This document shows, one piece after another, positions 50,225 to 60,561 of a stretch of DNA of 64,000 nucleotides (its first letter is position 1; each line of letters opens with the position of its first letter). The DNA is taken from contig NHNW01000020.1 in the NCBI GenBank assembly GCA_002786025.1, positions 434,001 through 498,000 on the forward strand. Direction: 5' to 3'. This DNA comes from Zasmidium citrigriseum. Its lineage: Eukaryota; Ascomycota; Dothideomycetes; Mycosphaerellales; Mycosphaerellaceae. The notes under the pieces are model-generated. The model searched no databases. It was not told the origin of the DNA and was given only the letters and a program-made list of their open reading frames with translations. A program made the position numbers and the translations under genes.

Positions 50225-51492
50225 TCAAACAGACCAGATCTTGAGGGCATTATCGGACCGATGGGGTCCATCTTCTGCTTGATCGCCCTCGCTGCTGTCG
50301 GTATCGCTGTCATCGCTGGCACTCTCGCTATCCGGGTCAGGGAGTGTTGCTCGTTCGCCGGAGCAAGTGGCCAAAACAACGCCGGAAGGATGCCATATTG
50401 CGCTGGACACCGGTGCTGCAAATCGTTAGTGCTTTGCTCGACCAAACAAAATAGTAACAACTCACAATCGTGCAACTTAAACTCAGCATCAGGTGCATGC
50501 AGACCTTCTTTAGATCCTGGATTTGCCCACATGCGTACAATCCCATCAGTCCCGCCACTCCATACCTCAAAGCCAGCGGCAGTAGGAACAACATCAATGT
50601 CCAAGACTTGATTCGTCTTCGCATTTCGACCTGTCAATCTGGCCACTTCTTGACCAGTCCCACGTATGTCGAAGACATGAGCCACTTCGCTCGACCGCTC
50701 GGCGACCACAAGATAGCGACCACAAGGACTCCATTTCAACCCAGTAATCCCCGTTCCTACATAGTTTTGCAACGCAAATGCAGAAATGCACCGACCAAGG
50801 CCTTCGTCTTCGAAGAGCGCGATCTCCCGTTGCGTCGTGCCGATGGCGAGTATGTTGTCGCTACTGGTACTCATCGCCGACACCCAGCCTTTTCGAGACA
50901 GACTAAAGGCGTCGGTTCGTACATTGCCCTTGCCGGGTTTCAACATGAACTGGCTGATGGGGCCATCCTCAGGCCGTGAGAGGTCGAAGGCGGCAATCAC
51001 GTTCAGACTGCCGGCAATGAAATGTGATCCTGACGGCGTGAACGCCAAGCTTCTTGCCGAGCGGTGCTCCTCGGTGGACGTATTGATGAATGGGAACGTA
51101 GCATGGACTTCGCCATAGTTAAGCGCATTCCTCAGCTTGATGGGCACATCCGAACTCGCGGAAAGGACGAGCGTGGAAGTAGGATCTCCGAGGTTGAATT
51201 CAGGGTGAATATCGTAGCTTTGAAGATTTGTACTTGTCTGGAAGAGACTATGGGGCTTCAGACAGTGGGGCTCATCTCGTTCGTCCAGTAGATCCGTAGG
51301 CAAGATGAAGGTCCTCAGGCAGTGGTCCTCGCTCTGGGTGACGATTGTGGTGCCGTCGGCGCTGAATTTGGCGTGGCGGAAGACATTCGAGCGATGACTG
51401 TCATAGTCTGGATGCTTTTCTACCGGGGCTTGGAAGGCGTCGCCCGTGGTGGCCACGCATTTCGGATCCAGAGTGAGGTCGTGGTGTGACAT
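50225..51492 (-). CDS. SWT21/TCAB1 (WRAP53)-like WD40 protein
   Basis: A 405-aa protein from exons 50466-51492 and 50225-50415. The 50-nt intron (GTGAGT...TTGCAG, branch ACTAAC) joins AEFKLHD to SPVSSAIWHPSGVVLATCSG. WD40-type blades are visible: VFRHAKFSADGTTIVTQSED, then TSTLVLSASSDVPIKLRNAL, ARSLAFTPSGSHFIAGSLNV, GITGLKWSPCGRYLVVAERS and FEVWSGGTDGIVRMW. The order and the ASSDVPIKLRNA motif match the SWT21/TCAB1 family, which in animals chaperones small Cajal-body and telomerase RNAs and in yeast affects splicing. The fungal role is inferred. A copia element begins 60 bp upstream of the ATG. Confidence 0.85.
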
Positions 51493-51547
51493 GTCGTCTC
51501 GATGTCGGTGCTGGGAAAGGGATAGCGCCGGCAGATTGAATTGATTG

Positions 51548-51552
51548 AATTG
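51548..51552. repeat. Left target-site duplication AATTG
   Basis: AATTG immediately precedes the TG of the 5' LTR and is repeated right after the 3' LTR. Confidence 0.9.
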
Positions 51553-51757
51553 TGTCACGAGATAGTGGATACAGGGGTATCACATGATCGACTAAAGGGG
51601 TTAGCCCACCGCAGAGTTTTCAACTTCTCTTTTCAGAAGGATCTTTAGTAATTCTTCTTTTCTTAGATAACTATACTAATCTATCGAATTAATTTAGATT
51701 TTATTAGAATATAGCGTTTTAACGATATATAGTTATTAATAGGCTAGCTACGTAATA
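51553..51757 (+). repeat. 5' LTR of the copia element
   Basis: 205 bp starting TGTCACGAGATAGTGG. The first 80 bp or so keep CpA and TpG. Beyond 51674 every CpA site that can be compared with the 3' LTR has become TpA. The inner end reads TAATA where the 3' LTR ends TGACA. Confidence 0.9.
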
Positions 51758-54700
51758 GTTATAAGCCTAGAGATCGATTTTACTACGATCTAACCCCTTC
51801 TTAGCTATTACCTAATTAACCCTTTATCCGAACCTTAGCCTAATTAATATTAAGGCTATCTACTACTAGTAGATACCCCTATAGGCTTATATAATAGCCT
51901 CCCTTAGTACTACTAACGGTAGAGCGAATAGACTACCCTTATCGACGATTAAGCTCTATAATACGGAATACTAGGACTAGTAGCTAGATTAGATGGAGTA
52001 ATATACTTAGATCTAATATATCTACGACTATATTAAGTCTAATAAGCTAAAGGACGAACCTACCGAACTAAAGGACTTAGACTAGCCGCCCTTCTTAGAC
52101 TACCTAGACGAGACGAAGCGTAGCGGGTATAGCCTTAAACGTAAAGACTATACCTAAAAGTAAGTAGTATTTACTCGATTCGATATAGCTAAGAAGACCT
52201 TTAAACTATACCTCTTTAATAGTACTAACGCTACTAGACGGAAACTTATAAAGGATTATCTAACGTTACTTAGCAAAATTAACGCTCTTAGAGCCCGATA
52301 TTAACCCTCGGCTAATCGACGGCGCGAGCTTCTTTATAACGAGCTAGAGCGTCTAGCTAAAGGTTATAGATTACGAGACTACCTTAAATAGTATAACGAT
52401 TAGGAAGATCTATACTCTAAACTTAAGGTAGCTAAACTATAAGAACTCGAGTTCTATAGGCGAAGGTTCGCTATAGTAGTTAATAATTAAGATAGTACTA
52501 TTAGTACCCTCTTAAATAATAAGCTTATTAACGATAATAGCGAGGATTAGCCTAATAACGAGTTCTCGTTCTAGTAGCTTATTAACCTCTTTTAACGATT
52601 AATACGAGAGCGGCCTACTCTACCTAGTAGATAGCGATAAGCTTACGTAACCCTTAACGGCGAGTCCGAGCCTACTACTAACGGCGACTCGTAGGCTAAT
52701 AGTAATATTTACTTAGGCGGTAACGGACCGTTACGAACTCTACTACTAGAGGGTTATAAGTATATTACCTTAAAGCTAGACTCCGAAGCCTACTCTAAGC
52801 TCGAGGACTATCCTATCGTTAACTCTTCTAAGCGTCCTTCCTTACTAACTAAGAAGTAGAAGGAATACTTTAATAACTTTATTAAGCGCTACGTAGACTA
52901 TTAGAACTTCTATAACTTCGTTAAGAGGAAGTAGTCTAATAATAAGAAGCGTAAGGATACTATTAAGAAGGAAAAGGACCGTCGAGCTAACGAATTGTCT
53001 ACTACTAAGTAACCTACCTTAATTAATACTAGCGTCCTTATTAAACGTCTACTACCTTACGAAACTATAAGTAATTTCTAGGCCTCTAATTAGCTACTAC
53101 TAGAAACCTCGCTAAGCTCCCTATACGCTCTTAAATCGTCGATTACTACTACTTCTAGTATCGGCTAATTAGAGCTCGAGAAACTCCTTTAATATTCCTT
53201 AAGGGGTAACTTAGGGGGTTAGGCTATAGTAGTATATACTACTACTCGCACCTATAGGTAGTAAGACTTATAGATATTAGATAATAGTACTAAGGCGTAT
53301 ATTATTAACGACTAGACGAAGGTAGAGTTTACTCTAATACGCGTTAGAGGGGATATTATCGTCGCTATAGGTACTACCGACTACCTAGTAGTAGCCTATA
53401 GTAGAGTAACTCTACGCTTCGGAAATAAGAACTTTACCCTTAATAATGTCTTCTATATTCCTAGCTTCTACGTAAATATTATAAGCTACTTACTACTCCT
53501 TAAGAGTAGTCTCTAGTAGTACGGAGGTAAGAATTAACTCTACCTTAATAGTAAACTATAGTAGGCTCTTACGAGGCTAACGGGTACCCTATCTACCTTC
53601 CCTATTAAGACGAAAGGTACTAGAGCGCCTTAGGTAACCTACTAGCTAGTCGATAGTACTAGTAATCTACTATAAAATCCTACTAGAGGATAGGAAGCTT
53701 ATACCTATAGAGTACGACTAATTACTAGATTATATATAACGCCCTTACTAGATAATATATAGGCTACCTCTAAGGGTATATCTACTAGATTTCTACCGCT
53801 CTACTACCTTTCTTTTAATAGGGCTATACTTAAGTATCCTCGCGGCTAGGACCCCCTAGCTAGCGGAGCGCTACTACTACTAGGCGGAGCGGAACTATAT
53901 AACCCTATAGACCCCTTAGGCTACCTAGATATAGGCTCTATAGGTACTAGCGTATAGGCTAACTACTAGCCTATATCTACTACCTCTCTACCGCTCTACC
54001 TTTCTTCTTCGAATATAACTTAACCTAAGTATCCTTATAACGGAGGAGGCTCCTCTAGGCCTACGGCCGCTACCGCTAGCTCGCTATACTATAGCGCTAC
54101 TATTACCGCCGCTAAGGTATAGGGTAGAGTAGACTATAACCCCCTAGGCCCCCTAGGCTATATAGGCGTAGGTACGGACTATATTACGGGTATATCTACT
54201 AGTTCTTAGCCTCTATAACTTCCTTTCCTTAGCGGCTCTAGCTAAGAGCTAGTTAATAGTAGTAATACTAACGATAGACCGATACTATACCTACTAGTAA
54301 GAGTACTAGCTATACGCGCCGCCGCTATTATAGCCGCTTTCTACTCCTTAAGAGGTCCTTACGCTCCTCGCTTACTTACCGCTTATTAATAGTATAATAT
54401 TATAGGTTACCTTAGTAAGGATTAGATCGATTACCTTATTAATAATATTACTAGAGCTAGGCTACGCGATAGTAAGACTACTCTATATATAGAGTAGTAC
54501 CCTACCTACGCTTCTTTAAAATCTAAGCTCTAACCCTATCGCTAAGAGTAGAAGGTATTTAACCTATACCCCTTTAGCTATATTAGACTAGATACTACCT
54601 TCTTCTACCCTACCTATAATAGCGATACCTATATAATTTACGTAAACGATATAGCTACTTACTTATAATTTATAGGCACCTATCTAACTCTTAACGGCGC

Positions 54701-57700
54701 TAACGCTATAGACTTCTTCTAGAAACTAGTCTAGTTTACTTACTTAATCGGCCGTTAGATAAACGTTATTTCTACTAATAACGAGTAAGCCTATAGTAAA
54801 CGGATATCGACTATCTACTAACGTAATAGTACCGCCCTTTATACCTTAGCGCTATATACGCTAGCTTAGAACCGTATAGAGCGGCTAGGGGGTATAATTA
54901 TTATAATAGCTCGTTATATACGCTTTATAAGTAACCTACCGTTCGATATATAGCTAGAAATCGTCTAAGTAGCCGCTTATATTATTAATAGGTTACTAGT
55001 TTAGAGTCTTAGCTATAAGATATCCTTTAAGCTTATAACTAGCCTATAGCTAGATATCTTATACCTTCGTATATACGGCTTAAAGGTATACGTCTACTAG
55101 AACCCTAATTAACGCTCGAATCTATATTACGGCCGCCTTAATAAGCTCGCTCCTCGTACTTATATCGGATACCTTATTAGCTATTAATCTAGTAATATCT
55201 ACTATATCTAGCGGCTATCTAAGGGTAATATAATCTTTATACGAGACGTTATCTTTAACGAGTAATCCTTCTACGATCTAGGTAATATCGATACCGCTAT
55301 AGACGCCTTATATAAGCTTAACGACTTTATCCTATATATAGACGCTATCGCCGCTCTAGAGGAATATAATAAGCTTCGAGCCGCTATCTTCTAGTATTAG
55401 ACTAACGTAATAGCGGCTTAGGGGGTAATAGATAACCTATTAACGCTAGTATTAGGACTAAACGGGACTTAATAGATAGTTTCTAGTAAGATAGCTACTA
55501 AAATCGATCTAGCCTATCCTACCCTACCCTAGTAATTACTTATAGATACCGAATATTAGCCCTAGTACTATATACTAGCTACTATATATAATTAGCGTTT
55601 ACTATTACTACGAGCGTTTCTTAGTAATATAGACGACGTATAGACTACTAGCTAGCCTATATCTACTATTCTTCTACTACTCTAGTCTTCTTCCTTTAGC
55701 GATTATCTATCGTATATTCCTAACTTAGTAGGAGTAGGACTACTACTACTAGGCCCCCTATACGGCGGAGCGGATAGCGCGGTAGGCCTATATAGCGGAG
55801 CGGAACCTTATAACCCCTTAGGCTATAACGGCTAGGCGGGTATAGGCTTTATAGGCTCTAACGTATAGGCTACCTTCTAGCCTATATTAGACTCTTTATA
55901 GCTACTAGACTCTTCTTCCTCCGATAACCTTATTTATTTTAATCTAAATAGGTTAGAGGACGGCGCTACTACTACTACCGCTATTACGGACGGCGGAGTA
56001 GACTAGATAGATAGTATTATTATGTACGACGGGCCTACCCCTAGGTATACCCCTAAGAGGGTAGAGTAGTAGTTTTCGCTTACCGAATAGCTACTAGATA
56101 ACGATAGTAAGGGCGCTATAACCTAGTAACGTAGTAAGTACGGTAAACGATAACGAGTTAATAATCTTCTTATTAACTTCGTAATCGCTAACGTTCTTAT
56201 ATACGTAATAGTAGCTATAATACTTAACGACGTTATAACGCTCTTACCGCTATTAAAGATTTACTATACGAAACTTCTACCTAAGCCGCTTAACTTTAAG
56301 TAAGCTATAAAGCGTTTAGACGCTCGTTACTAGCGCTAAGCTATCGATATTAAGTTTTAAAAGGGGCTAGATATAGTTACCTTCTTATAAGTTAAGCTCT
56401 ATAAGGCTAACTTTAAGCGCTTCGGATATCTACTACTATTAAAGTAGGTATTTAAGTATAAACTTAACGAGCTTAGTAAGCTTCTTAAGTATAAGGCCCG
56501 GCTCTATATAAGGGGTAATATTTAATCTACTATCTTCGAAATATATATAGTAATACTCGTAGCGAAGGTTTTCCGCTTCCTCTACGCCCTTATAGCTATT
56601 TTTAATCTAGAAGTAGAGTAGTTCGACGTCGTTAACGCCTTCCTTAACTTACTACTACTATATATAATATATATACGCCTACTAGAAGGTTTCGAGCGCC
56701 TAGGATATACTCTTCTACTTAAACGAGTACTCTATAGCCTTAAGGAATTACTACTACTCTAGTATACTAAGCTTACTACTAAACTAGAGTTACTTAGGCT
56801 TATATAAGTACCTAGCTACCTATATCTATATAGGAACGAGTATCTTATAATCTTCTTTTATATAGATAATCTAGTACTCCTATACTATAATAAGTACTAG
56901 TAGCGAGCTACTAACTTTAAGAAGTAGCTCTTCGATACCTTTAAGATTACTTAATAGGGCCTACTTAACTAGTTTCTCGGAATTAAGGTTATACGTAATC
57001 GATAGTAATACCGTATCTAGCTCTTATAATCCGAGTATATCGATAAGATCGCTATACGCTTCGAACTTACTTATACTAAGGTATTTAAGACGCCTCTACT
57101 AACCTTAATCGACCTTAATACTCTAAACGAGGTAGAGCTAGCTACTATAGCGGAAGTCTACGAGTATTAAGCTCGCGTAGGTAGCGTTAACTATACTACT
57201 ACTTAGACTAGGCCTAATATCGCTAAGGTAGTCTTAATCCTTTCGTAATACCTTACTAACCCTTCGAAGTAGTACTAACTCGCTATAGATTACCTTATTA
57301 GATATCTATATAATAGTAGGTACCTTTCTATTACCTATAGACCGCTAACCTTTAACGACTATAAGTAGACGAAGAAGTAGGCTATTACTACTAATAGGCC
57401 TAAGCTCTACCTATATTATTTACCTATACCTATATTAGAGTTTCTTAGCGTATTAGATACTTCCTTTAGTAACGAGCTAGGCTAGAAGTCTACTAAGAGA
57501 CTAGTCTTTATATTTAAAGGTAGGCCTATTAAGTAGAAAGCCGCTAGGTAGAAGACTATTACTAAGTTATCTATAGAGGTAGAGCTACTCGCTCTTAGCT
57601 ACGCTAGATCTAGTATAGTATAGTAGAAACGTTTCTTTAAATCTATTTACTTAAAACTAGACGATACCCCCCTACTCTACTACGATAACTAGTAAACCCT

Positions 57701-58197
57701 ACGCCTTATTATAACTAAGGGGTATAAACTAGATACTAAGCTTAGGTATATTAATATCTATAATTACTAGCTTAGGTAGGAGTATAAGACTAGAGCTATT
57801 AAGTTTAAGTACCTCTAAACTACTAATATAATAGCCGACGGCCTTACTAAGCTACTACCTCCTTAGAAGTACGACTATTTTATTTACCTACTAGGTCTAT
57901 TATATACCTAGCCTTATAAAACTTAAGCTATTTCCTACGCTCTAATTAGCTACTATATTTCTTATCGGATTTAAGCTACTCTTAGGCTCTAATCTATCGA
58001 TTGCCGCTACTTCTAGCGTTAGCTAATTATAGGCCGAGAAACTCCTTTAAGTTTCTTAGTCTCTAAATATTTACTTATAACTTTAATACTACTATAGTTA
58101 TAGGTTTAACTCCCTACTTAGGCGTTTATATTACTTACTAAGTAGTATTTTATTATTATAGTATCGACGCTAATTACTATTACCCTCGATAAGGGGG

Positions 58198-58404
58198 TGT
58201 ATTACGAGATAGTAGATATAGAGGTATTATATAATCGACTAAAGGGGTTAGCCTATCGTAGAGTTTTTAACTCCTCTTTTTAGAAGGATCTTTAGTAATT
58301 CTTCTTTTCTTAGATAACTACACTAATCCATCGAATTAATTCAGATTTCATTAGAATGTGGCGTTTCAACGATATACAGTCATCAATGGGCTAGCTGCGT
58401 GACA
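58198..58404 (+). repeat. 3' LTR of the copia element
   Basis: 207 bp following the polypurine tract. The first half is mutated (TATTACGAGATAGTAG); from 58321 on CpA is intact and the repeat ends GCTGCGTGACA. It has a 2-nt length difference from the 5' LTR near its start. Confidence 0.9.
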
Positions 58405-58409
58405 AATTG
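58405..58409. repeat. Right target-site duplication AATTG
   Basis: Exact copy of the pentamer at 51548-51552, confirming that the insertion is complete and has not recombined. Confidence 0.9.
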
Positions 58410-58589
58410 TCTCGGGAATATCAATTCATGCCTGAATTGATGCCTGAATTCTACTGCTATCCGAGCTTCACCTTCTAGAACTTTTCTCCCGCCATCGCCT
58501 GTCTTCCATCTCGCACCACCCAACATCTTCCAACACTCCCGAAACCACCTCCATCAAACGAAGCGTCCTCGATACTTCACTCCATCAAA

Positions 58590-59071
58590 ATGGTGAGATG
58601 AATTGATTAACCCACATCGCCGCAGAGCTAATGCGACTCCGTACAGGCCACCTCCCTCAAGTCCATCAAGGCTCTCGCCCCTCTCCTCGATCGTGTCCTC
58701 GTCCAGCGCGTGAAAGCCGAAGCAAAGACTGCCGGCGGTATCTTCCTCCCCGAGACCGCCGTGAAGGAGCTCAATGAGGCAAAGGTGTTGGCTGTTGGCC
58801 CCGGAGCCATGGACAAGGATGGCAAGCGGATACCAATGGGTGTGAATGCTGGTGACAAGGTCTTGATTCCTCAGGTAAGAGCAGATAATGGAAGAATGAA
58901 GTGTTGAGATTGATGCTGATGGGACATGCAGTTTGGTGGAAGCCCGATCAAGGTCGGTGAGGAGGAGTTCTCCATCTTCAGAGACCACGAGTAAGTGTCA
59001 CATCAGTATCGACGATGAAGGATAACGTAGCTGATGCATTTTGTAGCATTCTTGCAAAGATCAACGAGTAA
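58590..59071 (+). CDS. HSP10: Mitochondrial chaperonin Hsp10
   Basis: A GroES-family co-chaperonin that caps Hsp60 in the mitochondrial matrix; 104 aa, the normal length. Four exons are inferred: 58590-58592 (only the ATG), 58647-58874, 58932-58990 and 59047-59071. Introns are 54, 57 and 56 nt with GTGAGA, GTAAGA and GTAAGT donors. The spliced protein starts MATSLKSIKALAPLLDRVLV, then AKTAGGIFLPETAVKELNEA with the mobile loop, VLAVGPGAMDKDGKRIPMGV, and AGDKVLIPQ joined to FGGSPIKVGEEEFSIFRDHD, ending ILAKINE. All conserved blocks are rebuilt only with these four exons. Its promoter must lie in the 180 bp between the copia element and the ATG, or within the element. Confidence 0.95.
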
Positions 59072-59543
59072 ACGGCCCCGAAAGATACCACCCTTGTAAA
59101 AATAGCATCCCGGCGGCGTCGAGCTCCATAGGTCACCTTGGGGCATCGGTTGCATACTGAGCGCTTGTTTTCATGTATTTGCTTGTCCACCTGTAGTTAA
59201 AAAGCTGTGTGAATACATCTCTGCTCTTCGCCTAATAAGTGCTGCTGTCCCAAGATCTCGAATTCTGAGCTTCGCCAAGCTTGCATGTGACAGCTGCAGC
59301 TTCAATAGGCAAGCTTGCTATTGTACGTTCAATAGGAACATTCGCTATTGTACTTTACTGATGTTTTCAATAGGAGTTTCCTGCTATTGTAGCCGTAAAT
59401 ACTTATATCCTCTGTTGGTATGTCTCATCTCAACTTCCTTTCACCTCAGACAACAGCCGGCAAACCAAGAACAAGATCACTTTCTCAACATCGGTCCTAT
59501 CCCCACCAAACTACAAGCATCCAAGCCATCAAGCAAGCCCATC
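59072..59543. other. Intergenic region with three near-palindromes
   Basis: A 472-bp stretch between HSP10 and the next gene. Its centre carries the CAATAGG...CTATTG units listed separately. Otherwise no gene is supported. Confidence 0.45.
59303..59389 (+). repeat. Three imperfect palindromes CAATAGG-n-CTATTG
   Basis: Units at 59303-59323, 59330-59350 and 59368-59389, each 21-22 bp. Each begins CAATAGG and ends GCTATTG. The first is almost a perfect palindrome around AAGCTT. The centres differ between units while the ends are invariant, as expected of repeated protein-binding sites. They lie 155-240 bp before the next ATG. Confidence 0.6.
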
Positions 59544-60347
59544 ATGGCCTCAAACCAGACCAAGCAGATCGGAGAACAGAACGGAGAGCAGGCCTCCCCA
59601 GTCACAACCCCAGACTACTTCTTCGGCGATTTCCCGGCCTCCTTCGAGGGCGAGGCTCACGAGCCAAATCTCACCCAAGGTACGACCTCTCCCCAATCCC
59701 CAGCATTTTCAAAAGAGCTCAAGAGATCTAACGATGCCTTAGATGCAGCCAATCCCAGCGAGAACGACGGAGAGCAAGCCTCTCCCATCAAAAGCCCAGA
59801 CTACTTCTTTGGCGACTTCCCCGCCGCCTTCGAGGGCGAGGCTCACGGGCCAAACCTCACAAAAGGTACGCTCTCTCCCCAATCCCCATCATCCCCAAAA
59901 CAGCTCAACAGCTCTAACGATACCCCAGACGCAGCCAATTCCGTCGAGAACGCCCTCCCAGACCATGAGAACCCCGACATCCCCTACCCCAAAGACCACC
60001 TCGGCCCCGCCGACCGCACCATCTGGGCCACCCGCACAAAGACAATCTTCTCCCTCCCGCCCGAGATCCGCAATCGCATCTACGCCTACGCGCTCTTCCC
60101 GCGCGGCAAAGACCTCGCCCCACGCCCCTACTTCTCCGAGCACAGCAGCTGGCGTGTGAAACCCCCGTCGCTGTTGCAGACGAGCCATGATGTGAGGGTT
60201 GAGGCTCTGCCGCTTTATTATGCGGAGATGAAGATTCTGGTTAGGGAGCCGAAGGTGTTTAGGGGGTGGGTGGAGAGTGTGGGGTGGGAGGCGAGGATGG
60301 AGATTGGGGAGATGAAGTTTTTGCCGTTGTTGGATTTGTTAAAGTGA
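59544..60347 (+). CDS. LPPEIRNRIY-type (F-box-like) protein with internal duplication
   Basis: A 267-aa intronless protein. The N-terminal half has two copies of a roughly 60-residue unit, GEQASPVTTPDYFFGDFPAS / FEGEAHEPNLTQGTTSPQSP and GEQASPIKSPDYFFGDFPAA / FEGEAHGPNLTKGTLSPQSP. The C-terminal half starts TKTIFSLPPEIRNRIYAYAL and has PPSLLQTSHDVRVEALPLYY, the common fungal domain to which family A is probably related. The domain is then followed by only 40 residues. The start at 59544 gives MASNQTKQIGEQN; the upstream open frame lacks coding character. Function unknown. Confidence 0.75.
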   Translation: MASNQTKQIGEQNGEQASPVTTPDYFFGDFPASFEGEAHEPNLTQGTTSPQSPAFSKELKRSNDALDAANPSENDGEQASPIKSPDYFFGDFPAAFEGEAHGPNLTKGTLSPQSPSSPKQLNSSNDTPDAANSVENALPDHENPDIPYPKDHLGPADRTIWATRTKTIFSLPPEIRNRIYAYALFPRGKDLAPRPYFSEHSSWRVKPPSLLQTSHDVRVEALPLYYAEMKILVREPKVFRGWVESVGWEARMEIGEMKFLPLLDLLK

Positions 60348-60561
60348 ATCTCGAGGGGGTAGGGGTTGATGAGAGGGTTTTGAGAGATGGATGGGCAGCG
60401 TAGACGATTGGACTTTTGGGGAGATCGCTGTCGCAGCGAGAGAGAAGCGTCTTGGGAAAGCCAGCATGATCATGGCGAATGAGACTTCATAGCAAAGAAA
60501 GCTCTCGTATTGCACGTCCATATCTACATCTCATTCTCATATCCCATATCCCATCCCATCA

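Larger units (their letters stand above)
51553..58404 (+). mobile_element. Ty1/copia LTR retrotransposon, saturated by RIP
   Basis: A 6852-bp element with 205- and 207-bp LTRs, TG...CA ends (still readable at the outer ends), and the 5-bp target duplication AATTG on both sides. All frames are full of stops because CpA became TpA and TpG became TpA. Residual protein traces on the plus strand still give copia order: integrase end RDVIFNE near 55242, reverse transcriptase FDVVNAFLN near 56632 and FYIDNLVLL near 56856 (YxDD altered), then the RNase H end ADGLTKLLP near 57834. A polypurine tract AAGGGGG sits just before the 3' LTR. Gag is presumably between 51900 and 53000. It is not capable of producing proteins. 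Confidence 0.93.

Noticed and set aside
51900..58200. Surviving coding capacity in the copia element
   Set aside because: Every frame is broken by frequent TAG and TAA codons; only scattered motif traces remain.
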